64,000 nt of DNA from Tribonema minus. Taxonomy: Eukaryota > Sar > Xanthophyceae > Tribonematales > Tribonemataceae. The first letter of the stretch is position 1. Every line of letters begins with the position of its first letter. A program made the position numbers and the translations under genes. The stretch spans positions 744,001-808,000 of the forward strand of contig JAFCMP010000390.1 in the NCBI GenBank assembly GCA_017506865.1, given 5' to 3'. The notes below the pieces were generated by a model. It made no database searches, was not told the origin of the DNA, and saw nothing but the letters and a program-made list of their open reading frames with translations. Below, piece by piece: positions 1 through 12,100 of this stretch.

Positions 1-179
1 CGCAACCATACAAAAAAACTGTCTTAGACTGGCCAATATGTCAATGGACGAGATGTAGCACGTTGTCGCTGTGTTGGTCACCATACATATGGGAGTGTCC
101 AAACACCACATTGCACATTCATGTGTTGCATCTAGCGCCATATGAGCATAGCGGAAAGTTCAGACTTCAAGTATGACGT

Positions 180-182
180 GCC
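180..182 (-). other. Probable GC splice donor of IFT74 exon 7
   Basis: The exon reading EKLLAK stops being IFT74-like exactly at AAG followed by GCACGT on the minus strand. No GT donor in the right place would keep the family alignment. This makes a GC-AG intron likely, but its acceptor lies outside the window, so this is weaker than the two complete GC-AG introns elsewhere. Confidence 0.45.
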
Positions 183-3100
183 TTGGCAAGAAGCTTTTCG
201 CGTGCTGCCTTGGGCTCCATGGATGCGAGCTCAATGTCAGCTGCCAGGGCGTCGCGCTGCCGCCGTAACCGCCCGACTTCGCGCTCAACATCCTTGTACT
301 CCTGCCGGTACGAGCCGCCCTTGGGCCCCATGCGTGCCTCATGCTCCCTGCAGTAGATCGTGGGGTATGCACAACACCACGAATTGAGATCGCAGCAAAG
401 TGCCTTGAAACCGAGTTGCCTGCGCAGTGATCTACAATGTATCCGCAACTGCTACGCCTTGCAGCTGAAGTGAATCATCAGCCGGCGTGTTCGGTTGTGT
501 CAGCTGCAACGTCTGTCAATGTGCCGCACCACGCTCGCACATCAATCCCTGCAAGGCCAATGCGACTCAATGCGATGCTAGTGTGGCACCATGGTGATGG
601 CCAGCGCCGCAGTACTGCTAACAACCGCTCGTTCGCATGTATGAAGTGATTCCTACGTTGTGCATATCTGTCCACTTTACTGAGGCTCATATGCGTGACC
701 GTGGCTATTATGAGAGCATATGCTGCCATACAGACAGCTTCAAGTAGTGCGATCAAGTCAAGCCTACAACAAATTCAAGTGTGAGTCTCTTCCTTACCCT
801 GCCGCTGCACTCAGAAACCTCAGAGTGTTGCATAACACATGCGACCAAGGACGAGAGCCTGCCATGGACATGACTGACGAGGCAGCAAGGAGAAGCCCGT
901 TGTCTCCCTCGTTGACATACTACTGTACCGACCTGAGAACGCAGGCATTGCAAGCGTGTTCCCGCAAACCTGTGGCAGCATGCAGTGTTTGACTGAGTCG
1001 CTCAGTCACATGAGCACGGGACTGTGCCCCTGCAGTGATGGTTGAGCGTTGCACCCGACGGTACTCACTTGATGCGCGCGGTCATGGCGTCCGTCTCCGC
1101 CTGCACGGACGCGACCTCCGCCTCCAGCTGCTGGCTGCGCTGCACCAGACCTCGGTACTCCTCCAGCTGCAAGCCACGCCGCGCGCGCATGGCGGCGGTG
1201 AGGGTATGTAGGGTACACAACTGCAGTATTGGCGTACATAGTCACTAGAGGCCAGGCCTCGGTACTCCTCCAGCTGCGAGTGACGTTCGCACGCGCATGG
1301 TGGCGGTGAGGGTATGCAGCGTATGCAACTACAGTAGTGGCTTGCATGGGGACTACAGGCAAACAACAATGCCAGGCACTGCCAAGTGCGAGGGTATGCC
1401 GACCCACTGAGCAACCACTTGCAGCAGGCAGCCGGGGGTGATGGCGTGCAGAAAGCTGGCAACAGCAGTGCCGATCATGCATTAGACGCGGGGACATACC
1501 TTTTGCGGGTCCATGGCATTCACTCGGCCTTCCATTTCCCGGTGGACCTGCACGTAAGGAGCGGCAACCATGGACACCGTTGCAGCAATGAGGCACCAGT
1601 GCACAGATGACGTGCAGCACCGCACCTGCAACGTAGGCCAGCCAACGGAGTGCCGCGCATACCATACCAATGAGCACTGCCATATATGCTACTTACTGCA
1701 CTATGGCAGGGCAGCCACCTGCACCGTTGAGTATGCACACAGCTCTTCACAATGCGCCAGCTGCAGTCGCGCTGTATTGCAGAAGGTTCCTACTGTGGCT
1801 TGACCCGTCGTGTAAAGCAGCTAAGGCATGAGCCTGCATTCTCTGACGCACACACCTGCTGCGCTCGAGTCACACGACTGCTACTGGTGAGGCTACTACT
1901 GTACTATGGTAGATGCTGCTGAACAGAGTTTGCATGCCAGGTAATGAATGGCATATGCCAGCAGTCACCGCATCGCTGCATCCACCAATGAAGAAGAAGT
2001 CTGCCATCACTGGCCAGCCGCCAGTCTCCTCAAGTGCGTAACGCACACGAGCTCTGCTGCGCTGACCTGTGCTATGGCCTGCTCCACGTCCGCAACCGCC
2101 CTCTCCCTTTCCTGCTTGGACAGGAATACGTTGTCCAGCTCGCGTGCGTTGCGCCTGCCCACAACAAGCATGCCGTCACAGCATCAGGCGGTGGGATGAC
2201 CACCAAGCCATGCAGCTCGCTTGTTGCAAGCCAGGAAGTCCTGAATTATACGAGTAAGAATGATCTCGTGATGTCTGCAGCAGGTCATGCAACGACACGC
2301 CAGTCCATTCGTGTGCTGCACGATGCTGCGCGAGCGCGGTGGTGATGCGTGACGCACGATTTGCAAACGCATTAGCCTCACTGCACACCAGCCGCCTGCC
2401 TGTTTCTGCCATGCGGATCCCTCGTGCACAGTAACTGAAGCAGTGACGTGCCTCATTCTACGCAATCAATGCAAGCCTGACCTGTTCCTATCCTCCAGCT
2501 CTGACAGGTAGGCCACCACTTCGCCAGGGTCAGCCGTGGTGCGTGCCTTGTCCATAGCCAGGTTGTGGTCCGCCAGAGTGCCCTGGAGACATTAGGTGCA
2601 AGCAAGCGGGCAGATGACGTGACGCGTGTTGCGCATTGCATTTGGACTCGACACTGGCAATATGGCTTGCCATGACGTTGCTGCCTGCCGTAATTGATGA
2701 CAGAAACGCAGTCGAACGGCAGCACGCAAGCCAGCTGCAGAATGATCAGCCGCCAGCACACATATCAGAAGTCTACGCTGTCCGCTGTGTGGATGCACTC
2801 ATGGTAGGCTGCTCCTTATACACCAGCGTGTCAGGCGGCGCCATGTAGTTCGCCTCACCTCTAGGTTCTTGACCTCAGCGAGCAGCGTCTCGTACGTTCG
2901 CTCCAGGCCGCCGTATTGGCTGCTGTCCTTAGTGTGCTGCTCGCCTTCCGCCTTCAGCTTCGCCAGCTCTCGCTGTATGTCCATGATCTGCAGGTGTTCA
3001 CAGCAACGCACACGGGTGTGCCATCAGCAGCGCCTCTACAGCCTCCGTCTCACCCACACTGATGGGTCGTCAGTTGTTGTTGCGATGATGACATATCGTG

Positions 3101-3470
3101 AGCATGTTGCCGTCGGACAAGGCGGCAGGTTCAAAGTGTAGTTGTAAATTTAAGCATGTTGAGGTCGCCGCAGCCATCAGGGCCGCAGAGGGCTGTTGAT
3201 GCCGCCCGTATTAGCAGCAACATGCAGCAGGTTGACAGATCAAACGAGCTTGACCTTCTGTCGCAGTTGTCCGAGGAAAAAGCTGCCATCCTGAACCAGT
3301 CTCCCTGGCCCCGCCCCCTGGCTGGTCCGCATGCCACTCATGCCCTGCTGTGTGACAGGCCGGTTGTCGACATTGACCTCATGCGTCAGGGCAACTCCAT
3401 AGGCAGCTTCCCTGCTGGCAGTGGGAGGGGCAGCCCCTGTCCGCATACGCATGCCTGCAGAGGAGCCCAT
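182..3470 (-). CDS. IFT74: Intraflagellar transport protein 74 (IFT74), 3' end beyond window
   Basis: Core subunit of the IFT-B complex, pairing with IFT81 as a coiled coil to carry tubulin and other cargo along cilia. Seven exons read on the minus strand: 3470(or 3518)-3255, 2987-2859, 2582-2482, 2154-2067, 1547-1500, 1166-1069, 347-182; all phases join. The N-terminus carries the family signature RPVTQQGMSGMRT followed by FFLGQLRQK, then LERTYETLLAEVKNLE, GTLADHNLAMDKARTT (human has GQLADYNMLVDKLNT) and RNARELDNVFLSKQ. The remainder is heptad-rich coiled coil. I chose ATG 3470 (MGSSAG); the frame is open to 3518 but without an upstream ATG. The last visible exon ends in K followed by GCACGT, a probable GC donor. 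The C-terminal half lies left of position 1. The gene faces away from the plastid gene at 3780. Identity is secure; exact start is inferred. Confidence 0.92.
1151..1357 (-). repeat. Tandem duplication of an IFT74 acceptor and exon start
   Basis: Two diverged copies of about 100 bp with a period of 107. The 20-base block starting ctcggtactcctccagc is identical at 1151-1170 and 1258-1277. The first copy contains the real 3' splice site and the first codons (LEEYRG) of the exon ending at 1069. The second copy, in the upstream intron, repeats the acceptor and the same first codons and then diverges. Confidence 0.75.
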
Positions 3471-3779
3471 CGCTCCTCTCTGTCCCGCTGTCAGTTGCAC
3501 GACCGGCAGCAAACGCACATCACGAATGCATGTGAAAAGTTTTTTTGGCTCACTTAGATTTTGAAGTGATGTTGATGTTGTGGTATTGTGCTGTGCTCAC
3601 CTGTCCCCGTTCGCAGGCCCGTGCCGGGAGGCATCTGGCCTGAAGATGTCGGCGGTGCTCGTCTCATGACTACGCCAGTTGGTACAGGCACGCGAGATCT
3701 GCACTCTGCGACGGTTGCAAGGGACTCCAACTACGACTTGAAGTCTTAATGTTCGTGAGAAAAGCCACAAAAAGGAGAC
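3471..3779. promoter_or_regulatory. Divergent intergenic region between IFT74 and the plastid gene
   Basis: About 309 bp separate the inferred starts of two genes read in opposite directions, so the promoters of both must lie here or overlap their first exons. It is less GC-rich than the exons. I see no convincing TATA box or other named element. Confidence 0.45.
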
Positions 3780-5680
3780 ATGAGGTCGTCAGTGTGCGCT
3801 GCATGCTATGCTCTGGCGCTGCTTCAGCAGCAGGCCGCTGCCTTCTGCGTCCCGCCAAGAGGCCAGGGCGTAATCGGCCGGAGCAGCCGTGCATGCAGAC
3901 CGTCCAGGGTGTTCATGTCATCTGAGACAGCGACGGCGGCGACCAACAAGTTCTCGGCTGCTCCGGAGGCGGACCCCATACCTTTCGTGAGATTGCTGGG
4001 CCAGCTGACACCCTCGCCAGCTGAAGACGCCAGCCCAGAGATGGAGGCACAGATGGTGGCGGAGGCTGTGAATCAAAATCTGGACAAGGTATGGCCGCCA
4101 TCTGCTGCCACAGTGCTGTGCTATTGCGACGTCAACCCATTGTTTGCGCTACTGTGAGTGCTCTTACATTGCAGCCTACTGCAGACCGCATTTCACACTT
4201 TGCTCGAGCGTGTCACACAGCTCTGATTTCGTGGTTTCCCAGGTGCTCGATGGACCATTTTTGCGGTGGCTGCAGAAGAAAGTCGCTCTTAGCGAGACCA
4301 TGGGCAATCAGGTGTGTTGACACGGGCTGGCTTACGTCGAATCAATGAAGACATCATGTAAAATTGTTCCAACATAAGCATCAGTGTTGCATCTGATCAC
4401 GCAACTGTTCGGCATGCCAGCAAAAAAAAAATAGTTGCATGCCTGTAAGTCACAACAGCCGAATGTGCACTGCTGTGACGGACAAACAGCCTTCAAAAGT
4501 GCATGCCCGCAAGTTACAACAGCTAGACCTGCGCTCTATATGATGAACAAATTGTCCCCATCAAGTCTCCAGCAGCTGAAGCACTGGCAGCCGTCGTTTA
4601 CGGCGCGCAATACTCACCATGCCGAGCATTGCTTACCACTAACACGGCAGCAATCGCCCTGTTGTTGTCTGTAGTACTGGCTGACTTGCTACCTGCTGGC
4701 CTTTCCCTGCTGCAGTCAGCGCACGCGACACTGCGCACGCTGGAGGGATCCATAGCCACAGCCATCAAGGCCAAGCTGCGCGCGGCAACGGAGCTCGTCA
4801 CAGCCTTGCTGGGGACGGACTGCTCTGGCGCTCGTGGGCAGCTGCTGCGTGAGATCCTGATACTGCCAGGGGGACAAGAGCACCCTTTGTACCTGGCACC
4901 TGACGACCCCAAGCGCCAGGTATGTAGGTACATCTTGAGATTGTGTCAGTGCCTTGCCTGTGCTGTGTGTGGGCCAGCTTGCAGCGAGCAAGTGTCATGC
5001 ATCATTCACAGAGTGAGACACGGAAAGTATCTGCACACACTTACGACGCTCATGTCAGCTGAGGGGCATTCTCTTTTTCTTGATGTAGGACTAGACTCAT
5101 GGGCATTGCGCAACATCAAACGTTCAGTTCGACACAGGACCCCAACTTTAAATTGGATCTTTACATCATCAGTGCATCGGCTTGTGTGCAGTCGTCACGC
5201 TCATCATTACCACGGTGCATTGCAGGCACTCTGCCTTTTGATGAATGCAACTTCAACATGAGTTCTGTAAAGCATGAGCCCGAGGTCCGGGCCTAGAGGG
5301 GTACCAGCTTCAACCACCAGTGACCACGAGAGTGGTTGGACACATCTTGGACCTGTTGCAGTGCCGATCGTCCTCTTGAAAGAAACCAGGTGGCAGGGAT
5401 TGCCAGAGGTCTGACTTCGCTGCATTCACCCTCATGTCATCCTCTCTTGCGCGCTGCCGTGCAGTTCGGCGACGCCGCAGTAGACCCTTACGACTTCAAG
5501 AGGGCATGGGACATACTGGCGGAAGGGCAGCGCCTGCAGGGGGTATGGGAGGACACTGCGGAGACTCCGGGGACGCACGCAATGATGGACACAGTTTTGG
5601 CGGAATGCGCGCGAGTGCTGAACGGGCAGGCGGACGTGAAGAGCGACGAGGAGGTGTCATCATGCAGCAGCAAAATTTAG
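3780..5680 (+). CDS. Plastid-targeted protein of unknown function
   Basis: Four exons, 3780-4088, 4243-4311, 4716-4919 and 5465-5680, all phase 0, giving about 265 residues. Residues 1-20 form a hydrophobic signal peptide ending AAAFCVPP, an ASAFAP-like cleavage site with F at +1, followed by an Arg/Ser-rich stretch. This is the bipartite presequence of proteins entering a secondary plastid through the ER. The mature part is acidic and helical (DPIPFVRLLGQL, FLRWLQKKVALSE, ATLRTLEGSIATAIK, DPYDFKRAWDILAEGQ), with no transmembrane segment and no domain I recognise. It ends in a Ser-rich tail. Every junction has a GT donor and an AG acceptor with in-frame joining, but short extra exons in the 404- and 545-bp introns cannot be excluded. 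Head-to-head with IFT74. Role unknown; a soluble plastid protein is inferred from targeting alone. Confidence 0.65.
4436..4525 (+). repeat. Short diverged direct repeat in an intron
   Basis: The words gcatgcctgtaagtcacaac (near 4438) and gcatgcccgcaagttacaac (near 4502) repeat about 64 bp apart inside the second intron of the plastid gene. No function is visible. Confidence 0.5.
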
Positions 5681-6911
5681 GGCGTAGCGGCTGGGCTAAG
5701 GAAGATGCGAGCCTGTGCCTGCGGAAGTTGAAGATCGCAGCTGACGCACACGCCAGTGGGTTGATTTCATACACGTTATACGTATCCTTGTGTTTGGGCT
5801 GGACGTAAGCTGTTGTCACCGCAGGCAACTACAGAGAGTGCAATTATTGCAGCAGCAGCAGCTGAATCAATGCCACAAATAGCACATCAGAAATTCAGGG
5901 CTGAATGAGTATTTGCGGCTGCGCTGACACAATTGGAGCTTTGCATCCCAGCACCATGTGAGCCTCATGATAATGATGTCAGCTGTTGCTGGCCACCACT
6001 TGTCAGAAGTTGCCGTCTGCTGGCGGCTTCATTGCATTTGGCATCTTTGCATGTGCACAGTGGCGCGTCATCATCACCAGTCAGAAGTGACACTCCATGC
6101 TGTGCATGTACACTTGATTTGCATGTCGACAAGAGCAGCAAGCCATTTGCACTCAGGTTGCCATGGGGTGGGGCACACATTGTGTCACATAGAATGGAAC
6201 CACCACATGCTTTTGCGTACCACTGTTCAGCTGTGTTTTAACAACTGCGTCCAGTGCAGGCAATTGGCCTGCCATGTATTGACATCTCTCAACTACTCCT
6301 CACATGGCGCTACACACGCACAGCTACTTGAAGAAAACAAATCCTCGTGATGGCTATGGACACCCGGCGCAGTGCAGAAAGCTCGTGCTTACCAGCCAGG
6401 CCAGTGTCCAGCTGCCAGAAAAGAAATGGTGGCCACGCAAAACTACCAATGTGGCAGATCACATGCGGCACCTCAGCCAGACACTGGCGCATGTCCCCCT
6501 GTCAGAAAAGAAATGAAACCACCTTTGCCAGGCACATGACCAACATGGCATGCAACGTGCGGCGCCTGCGCAGCGCCGAGCCACAGCAGCGCGTGCAGTC
6601 ACCCCACCGTGCTGAGAACAACTACCCTCGGGTTGCAAGCAGCGCCTCTTGACGGAACCTTATAGACAGTGTGTACAGAGCCAGGGCTGGCACGCGAGCG
6701 GCGGCGAGGTGCGAGGGCGCTGCAACACGCCCTGCAGAGACGCCACGCCCAGCTGCCGCGTGTTCCCGGCTGCGCTGCTGAGATGCGGCTGGCGGCGTGC
6801 AAGCCACACACGTACCGCGCAATGCCACCCACTGTGCCACATGGCAGACGACCGCACAGCGAGGCAGCAAACGCAGCGGCGGCAGAGCAGCAGCCGGCGG
6901 CAATCGCAGCG
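5681..6911. other. Intergenic, no gene seen
   Basis: Convergent spacer between the plastid gene and AMMECR1. No frame shows family resemblance or consistent splice structure. Around 6400-6560 the word cagaaaagaaatg occurs twice about 90 bp apart within related flanks, a weak tandem repeat. The 6600-6900 stretch is GC-rich and gives long but meaningless open frames on both strands. Confidence 0.5.
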
Positions 6912-8981
6912 CTATCGCGCGCTCGTGCGCTCCATGGCTGCGTACACGGCGTGGTGCAAGCTGCACTTGCGGCTGCGGTAGCGCGTGAGCGTGGCGCGCT
7001 GCAGCAGCGTAGTGGTGACAGGCCCCGCGTACCCCGACTTTCGGATCAGCGACTCCAGCGCCTCCGCCTTTGTCCAGCCTGCAGGCGCATGCAGCGCGAC
7101 GAGTGTAGTGATGAGCGGTGTGGTGGCCGTTGAACTGCGACTGTCAAGAATCACTCATGCTGCTCTGTTGGTATAGCAAAGTTACAGGGCTCCAGAGGGT
7201 ACAGAGGGATGATGGATGAGGAACAGCCTGCATCTGCAACGGTGTACCCGGTACGGCAGGTACCAAATGCGATCCGCCCCGCTCCACATTGCAGCACACG
7301 TCTGCATGTGACTGGCAATTGACTTTCATCTCGACCCTTGCTGTCTCAGCACGACACAATTCACACATGCTTGCCCAGACGCGTCAGCTCGCGTCACATC
7401 ATCTAAACCTCTGACCGAGCAGGCGAGGCCAGCAAGGGTGATGCCGTGTGCCGCAAATGCTGTGACAAACAGTGCGCAAGCTGGTGCACCCCCCACACTA
7501 GGTGCGCTACGCTGGACTAGGGCTTGCCTTGGTCTCGCGCAACCTCAGGCAGGTACGTGGCGCTGTACTGGCTGCCCCTGGTGTCCTTGAATGTGATGAC
7601 GATGCCGTGCTCGCTGACCTCCCAGTCGTGAACGTCCTGCACGGCGCAGACGGCAGCTTGATTACCACGCCAGAGCCGCAGCATGCAGCTCAACGTCACA
7701 CTCGTGCTGAGCTGACAACAAGCATGCACCCGGAAACATTGCTGCGTGGGTAGGCAGCACTTGAAGCGTAGGCAGCAGTGCATGATGCAGCATTACCGTC
7801 GCACCGCCAGTGCGTGTAGCTGAACATACTACGTGATCAACATGCGGTGCATGCACAGCGACCTTATGCAGCAGCGGAAGTTGTCGGCTCACCTTGGCGT
7901 CCTCGTACTCCACCAGCAGCGAGACGGAGCACTTCAAGTGCCGCAGCTCGCACTGCGCAATGGGGCTGTCGCACGCGCATCGGAAGGGGGCCACGCAGCA
8001 CAGTGAGAGGGCAGTAGAAGATGAGTGCACGGAGACGCAAAGCAGGCAGCGTGTCTTGTTGTACGTGCCGTAGGATAGCCAAAGCCACGTGCAGCGCACA
8101 TATACCGCGTACACTGCCTTTTGAGCATTGAGCGGCAGCGGCGGCATGGCGTCGCTGGCAGCGACTTCCGGCGTCAAAGCATCACTTGCCGTTTCAGGCA
8201 TAGGCACGTGACACTGCTGTCACTGAGGGGCACAAAGCTGTCACATCAGCGAGGTTGTCATCCTCAATCGTGAGCTCTGTACATACTATCGCAAATGTAA
8301 AGGTTCAGTTGCGCAGCCCCATGATGATCTGGCGTATGCAGACGCATGTTTCCTGCAGTAGCGAACACTGCACGAGCTGATGTGATGAAGCCCACCTGAA
8401 TCGCCTGTCGTCGAAGGCACTGCTACACGCGTAGTCAGCAAGTGCTGTCAGGGGTTGAGCGGATAGCGTGCCTATGCAGCCCCTCAGCTTGAATTCTTCA
8501 GCCCTTCCGCTGCCTTGCTTCTCCCAGGTGACGAAGAAGGGGCACGAGATGCCCTTGGTGAACGGCGGCAGCGGTGGCCTGGTCCTGCCTTCCAGGCCAC
8601 ACGCTATCACGTCTGCGCAACAAGAACATGAATGCATTGCAGGATGATCTGAATGGTGGATGCCAACAGGCGTGCGGTGCTGTCGCACCGGGCGATTTGT
8701 AAGACATTTCATGCTGTTGTTCTTCAGGCAGACCAACATGCAACTTCAACAATAAATCCTGAAGTAGTTGCGTCGCAAAAGCCTCTGCCAGCGGATACAA
8801 GCCCCGTACCAAAGCAGTAGGCACACATTGCCGGCGTAGCTTCAGGCTGCAATGCCGCAAGGGGCACAGGTACCCTCTCTGAGAGATGGTCCTCGTGGTG
8901 CTCGTAGAGGCGCTCAGTTTTTGCTCGCTTCTCCCTCTTCGACTCGAGGTACGAATCATCACCTGTCACAGCTAGGGACAT
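6912..8981 (-). CDS. AMMECR1: AMMECR1 domain protein
   Basis: Conserved single-domain protein found from archaea to humans; its biochemical activity is not settled. Five exons on the minus strand, 8981-8810, 8612-8396, 7965-7893, 7636-7528 and 7078-6912, with all phases matching, give about 245 residues. An acidic and basic N-terminal extension of about 50 residues precedes MCAYCFDVIACGL, which lines up with human CFYCFDVLYCHLYG. The hallmark LRGCIGTLSA follows, then DDRRF, CSVSLLVEYED, WEVSEHGIVI, TYLPEVARDQGW and LTRYRSRKCSL, in the family order to the C-terminus. The intron 7527-7079 has a GC donor. The start was chosen as the first ATG before the conserved domain. The gene is head-to-head with the pseudokinase at 9156, 174 bp away. 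Confidence 0.95.
7079..7527 (-). other. GC-AG intron in AMMECR1
   Basis: On the minus strand the exon ends CAAG and the intron begins GCAAGCC, with acceptor CCTGCAG. Joining there gives PEVARDQ-GW-TKAEAL, which matches human PEVAKEQGWDHIQTI residue for residue. The nearby GT (after LPE) would delete five conserved residues. GC-AG introns are a known minor class whose donor consensus is AG followed by GCAAG. Confidence 0.85.
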
Positions 8982-9155
8982 GATGCAACGCTGAAGCTAC
9001 TACAATGCCTCACTGCTGCCTGGAATTTTCAGCAGATCCTAAGCTCCTGCTGCTGCTGCTGCTGCTGCTGCCAGATCTTCGTTCTCTTCAAGTAGGAGAT
9101 CTTCAAGCCTTGAAGTTGTGGCTGAAATACGCTTGAAAGAAAAAGCAGAGGCGCC
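8982..9155. promoter_or_regulatory. Compact divergent promoter region with a CTG repeat
   Basis: Only 174 bp lie between the inferred start codons of AMMECR1 (minus) and the pseudokinase (plus), so both promoters must overlap. It contains an uninterrupted (CTG)8 at 9047-9070. No TATA element was recognised. Confidence 0.5.
9047..9070 (+). repeat. (CTG)8 microsatellite
   Basis: Eight perfect CTG units in the spacer between two divergent genes. Length variation here would alter the distance between the two promoters. Confidence 0.9.
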
Positions 9156-12100
9156 ATGCGGCATTGGACACGTGCGCCGGCGGTGGTGGTAGTGCTGCTG
9201 CTGCAGCAGCTGCTGCACCATGTCGCTTCTTTCACGGTGCGGTCGCATCTGGGTCATGCGGCGCAAGTGCATGACACACAACTTTGGAGCAGAAGAAAAA
9301 GCAGGCGTGGCAAGCTCAGCATGGAGCTGCAGAACTATGCGCCCAGAGACTTGCAAATAAAACGTTTCGTCGGCGAGATGGGATTTATGGAGGTGTGTGG
9401 GAAAGTACAGCAGAAGAACATTTACGTTAGTACTCGGCTTGGGCTTTGCCACCGCTTCTGAAGCGCGCTTCTCTACATGCCTCTAATAAGCCCTCCATAG
9501 TGCAAGTGCTCGTACAGGCTAGTGCATATGAATGACCTCCGACTCCGTCTCAAAGTCACTCCCAAGCAACGCATCTGCTCGTCTGGTGCAGCGGCCTAGG
9601 CCCAAATACCTTCATCGACTTGAGCTGAGAAACTGCAGCCTATAAACTGTAAGCTCAAATTTGTACACATATGACGGCTATATGTTCATATCGCTTGTAG
9701 ACCCACTTGACACCGCGTAGTTGAGCCTTGGATTGTATGGAATTTCGAGGCCTCGCCAAGTACGCAAGCGCCGTCAGCCAAGCCGAGAGCGCCGAGCACT
9801 GGGAAGTACCAGCTTCCAGCGCCAGTTACATCACAGGGGCGTGCTGGCTTGCATGCATTGCATGCCTTGCGTAGCCAGCGAATTCTCGCACTGCAAGCCA
9901 TCAGTGAATCAACAAGTTTCAGTGGTGTAGAATGCTTGCTCGTGGTTCATGCTGCAGTTTTCAATCCAACACTGGCGTGCACAGTAACCTTTATGTCCCC
10001 ACTAGAGCTCTCACGCTGCAGTTGTCCTTGTCCTTGTTGACTCAGCAGCGCAGTGCTGCTCCCAAATCAACCCCGCCTCTCCATGCCACCAACTCGCACC
10101 CGTGAGCTCGCGCGCATGGCCCACCCCCTTGATGGCACCACACCCTCTCACTCCACGCGTCATGCCACAACTCAACGCCCCACACACGCGCGCGCCATCT
10201 GCCGCCCCCCCCGCCCCCCCCCACTCGCGCCCCCCACGCTGCAGATCACCGACTGGGAGTACTTTGGCGGCGGCCGCAACCCCCTCGACCCCTCCGCGCC
10301 GCAGCGCACCGTCAGCAAGGGCGGCGCCACGGTGCGCCTCTTCGAGGCCAGCACGCCCGCCGCCGAGCGCGTGCTGCTCAAGGAGTTCCCCGCGGCGGTT
10401 GCGCAGCTCGCGGGCAACGAGCTGAGCGTGCACCAGCGGCTGGCGCGCTCGTGGGAGGCGCGCGGGGGCGCGGCGGACGCGGCGCCGTCGTCCGTGCTCA
10501 TGGGGAGCCTCGTCGCGGACGAGACGTTCGACAACCTGCGGTTCATCGAGAGGTGGGCTCTCTCTCTCTCTGTGCGTGTGTGTGTCTCTTGCTCCTGTGC
10601 TGTGAGAGATTTGGTGTGGGGCGACGTTTGCATGCATCGGGCCTGAGCGGCCTTGGCGTTCTTCACGTGCGGATGGGAGCTCGCAGCTGCCGTGCTTTGT
10701 GTCATTGCACGGCTGATGTCAGGCCGCTGTCACCCTTGCTCACTGGGGTGGATGAAGGAGACTGTGAGAACGCGACGAAAGACTTGTTGTGATGCTCAGA
10801 GACCCGATTTTCAACGAGCATTGGGGCTGCGCTTTGGCATCAAGCACATGCATGTGCTTCGAAGTATACATCTATCATTTGCGCAGTGCACAAGTGCAGC
10901 AAGTGTACAGCAATATGTCTCTTGATGTGCTCATATTGCAGAGCAGTGCATGGCAACTTGGCGCGCCTGACTAGATGCTCGCCAGATACGCGCTGGCAGG
11001 CACGGCTCACAAGTTCAGCATGCCGGTCGTGCACAGTGGCCAGTGTTCCGCAGTCACTGCGCGGTCGCTGCATCCACCCCTACCCCTGGTGGTGAGAGTT
11101 GGCGCATCACTGTGAGTGCAACTCGTGTCGCCAAACTTCCTTGCTGCTTCAAGCACACGGTGTGCAGTCATTGGCGCGCTCTGGCTCGTGCGTGTGCGTG
11201 CGTTCCTGCTTTGATCAGCTCTGCTTCAACAAGCAGTGTGCTTGGGGTGGTTTGCTGGCCTGTGCTCCCCAGGCAGAATTCTTTTCGGGTACTCAAGGAT
11301 AGCTGCCCAGCTTAGATGCAAGCACAAGCGGTACATCGTCATCTGGCCGCAGCAGCGCCGAGCAGTGAGGCGCATGTGGCTGATGCATACATGCACATGA
11401 AACGGTGCTGAGCACTGCTACACTGGGCCTCAGCACGTGCTGAGCAGTGAGGTGCACATTGGTGACGCATGGTAGAATGGCACCTCACATTCCATTGCTT
11501 GTGAGCCTGCAATTCACGTTGTGTCTGTCTGAACACAATCTCTATTGTTTGGAAACCATACCGTGAGCATGCTTGATACCAGAACATTGTGGCGGCTCCA
11601 TCATGGCCACAGCATTATCAGCGCTGATCTATCCTGCAATTGGGGCTGCTTTGAGTTGCAGATGGATGACAAAGTTCCCAACGCTGACGCCGCCACGGCA
11701 AGGCAACATGTGGCTGGTGTTCAAGTGGGAGAGCCTCATGAGCTTTGCAAGGTGGGCATGCACGAGCAGTCACTCCCTCGCCCCCAGGGTGCTGGCAGAT
11801 GAGACACAACATGTCATGTATGCTTTGTGTCTCCTTTTGAGATTTGACAGCGCAGCAAGTAACCATTAACCGCTTTGAGCGGAAGCTGGCTGAGCCGTCT
11901 GCGAGTGCTCACTGTTGCTGTACATCGTGTTTTTGCTAGAGTCTAAGGTAGTGTTGCGCGCCATACCGTGTATGTGAGCAGGGACTCCCCTGTGTAGTTT
12001 CAATGCAATTGTTGTGAATTTGACATGCTCTGCCTGCGACGCTATGCGGGAACAGGTTGTTTTCGCACTTGAGCTGCCAATTTGTGTGTGCACGCAGCCC

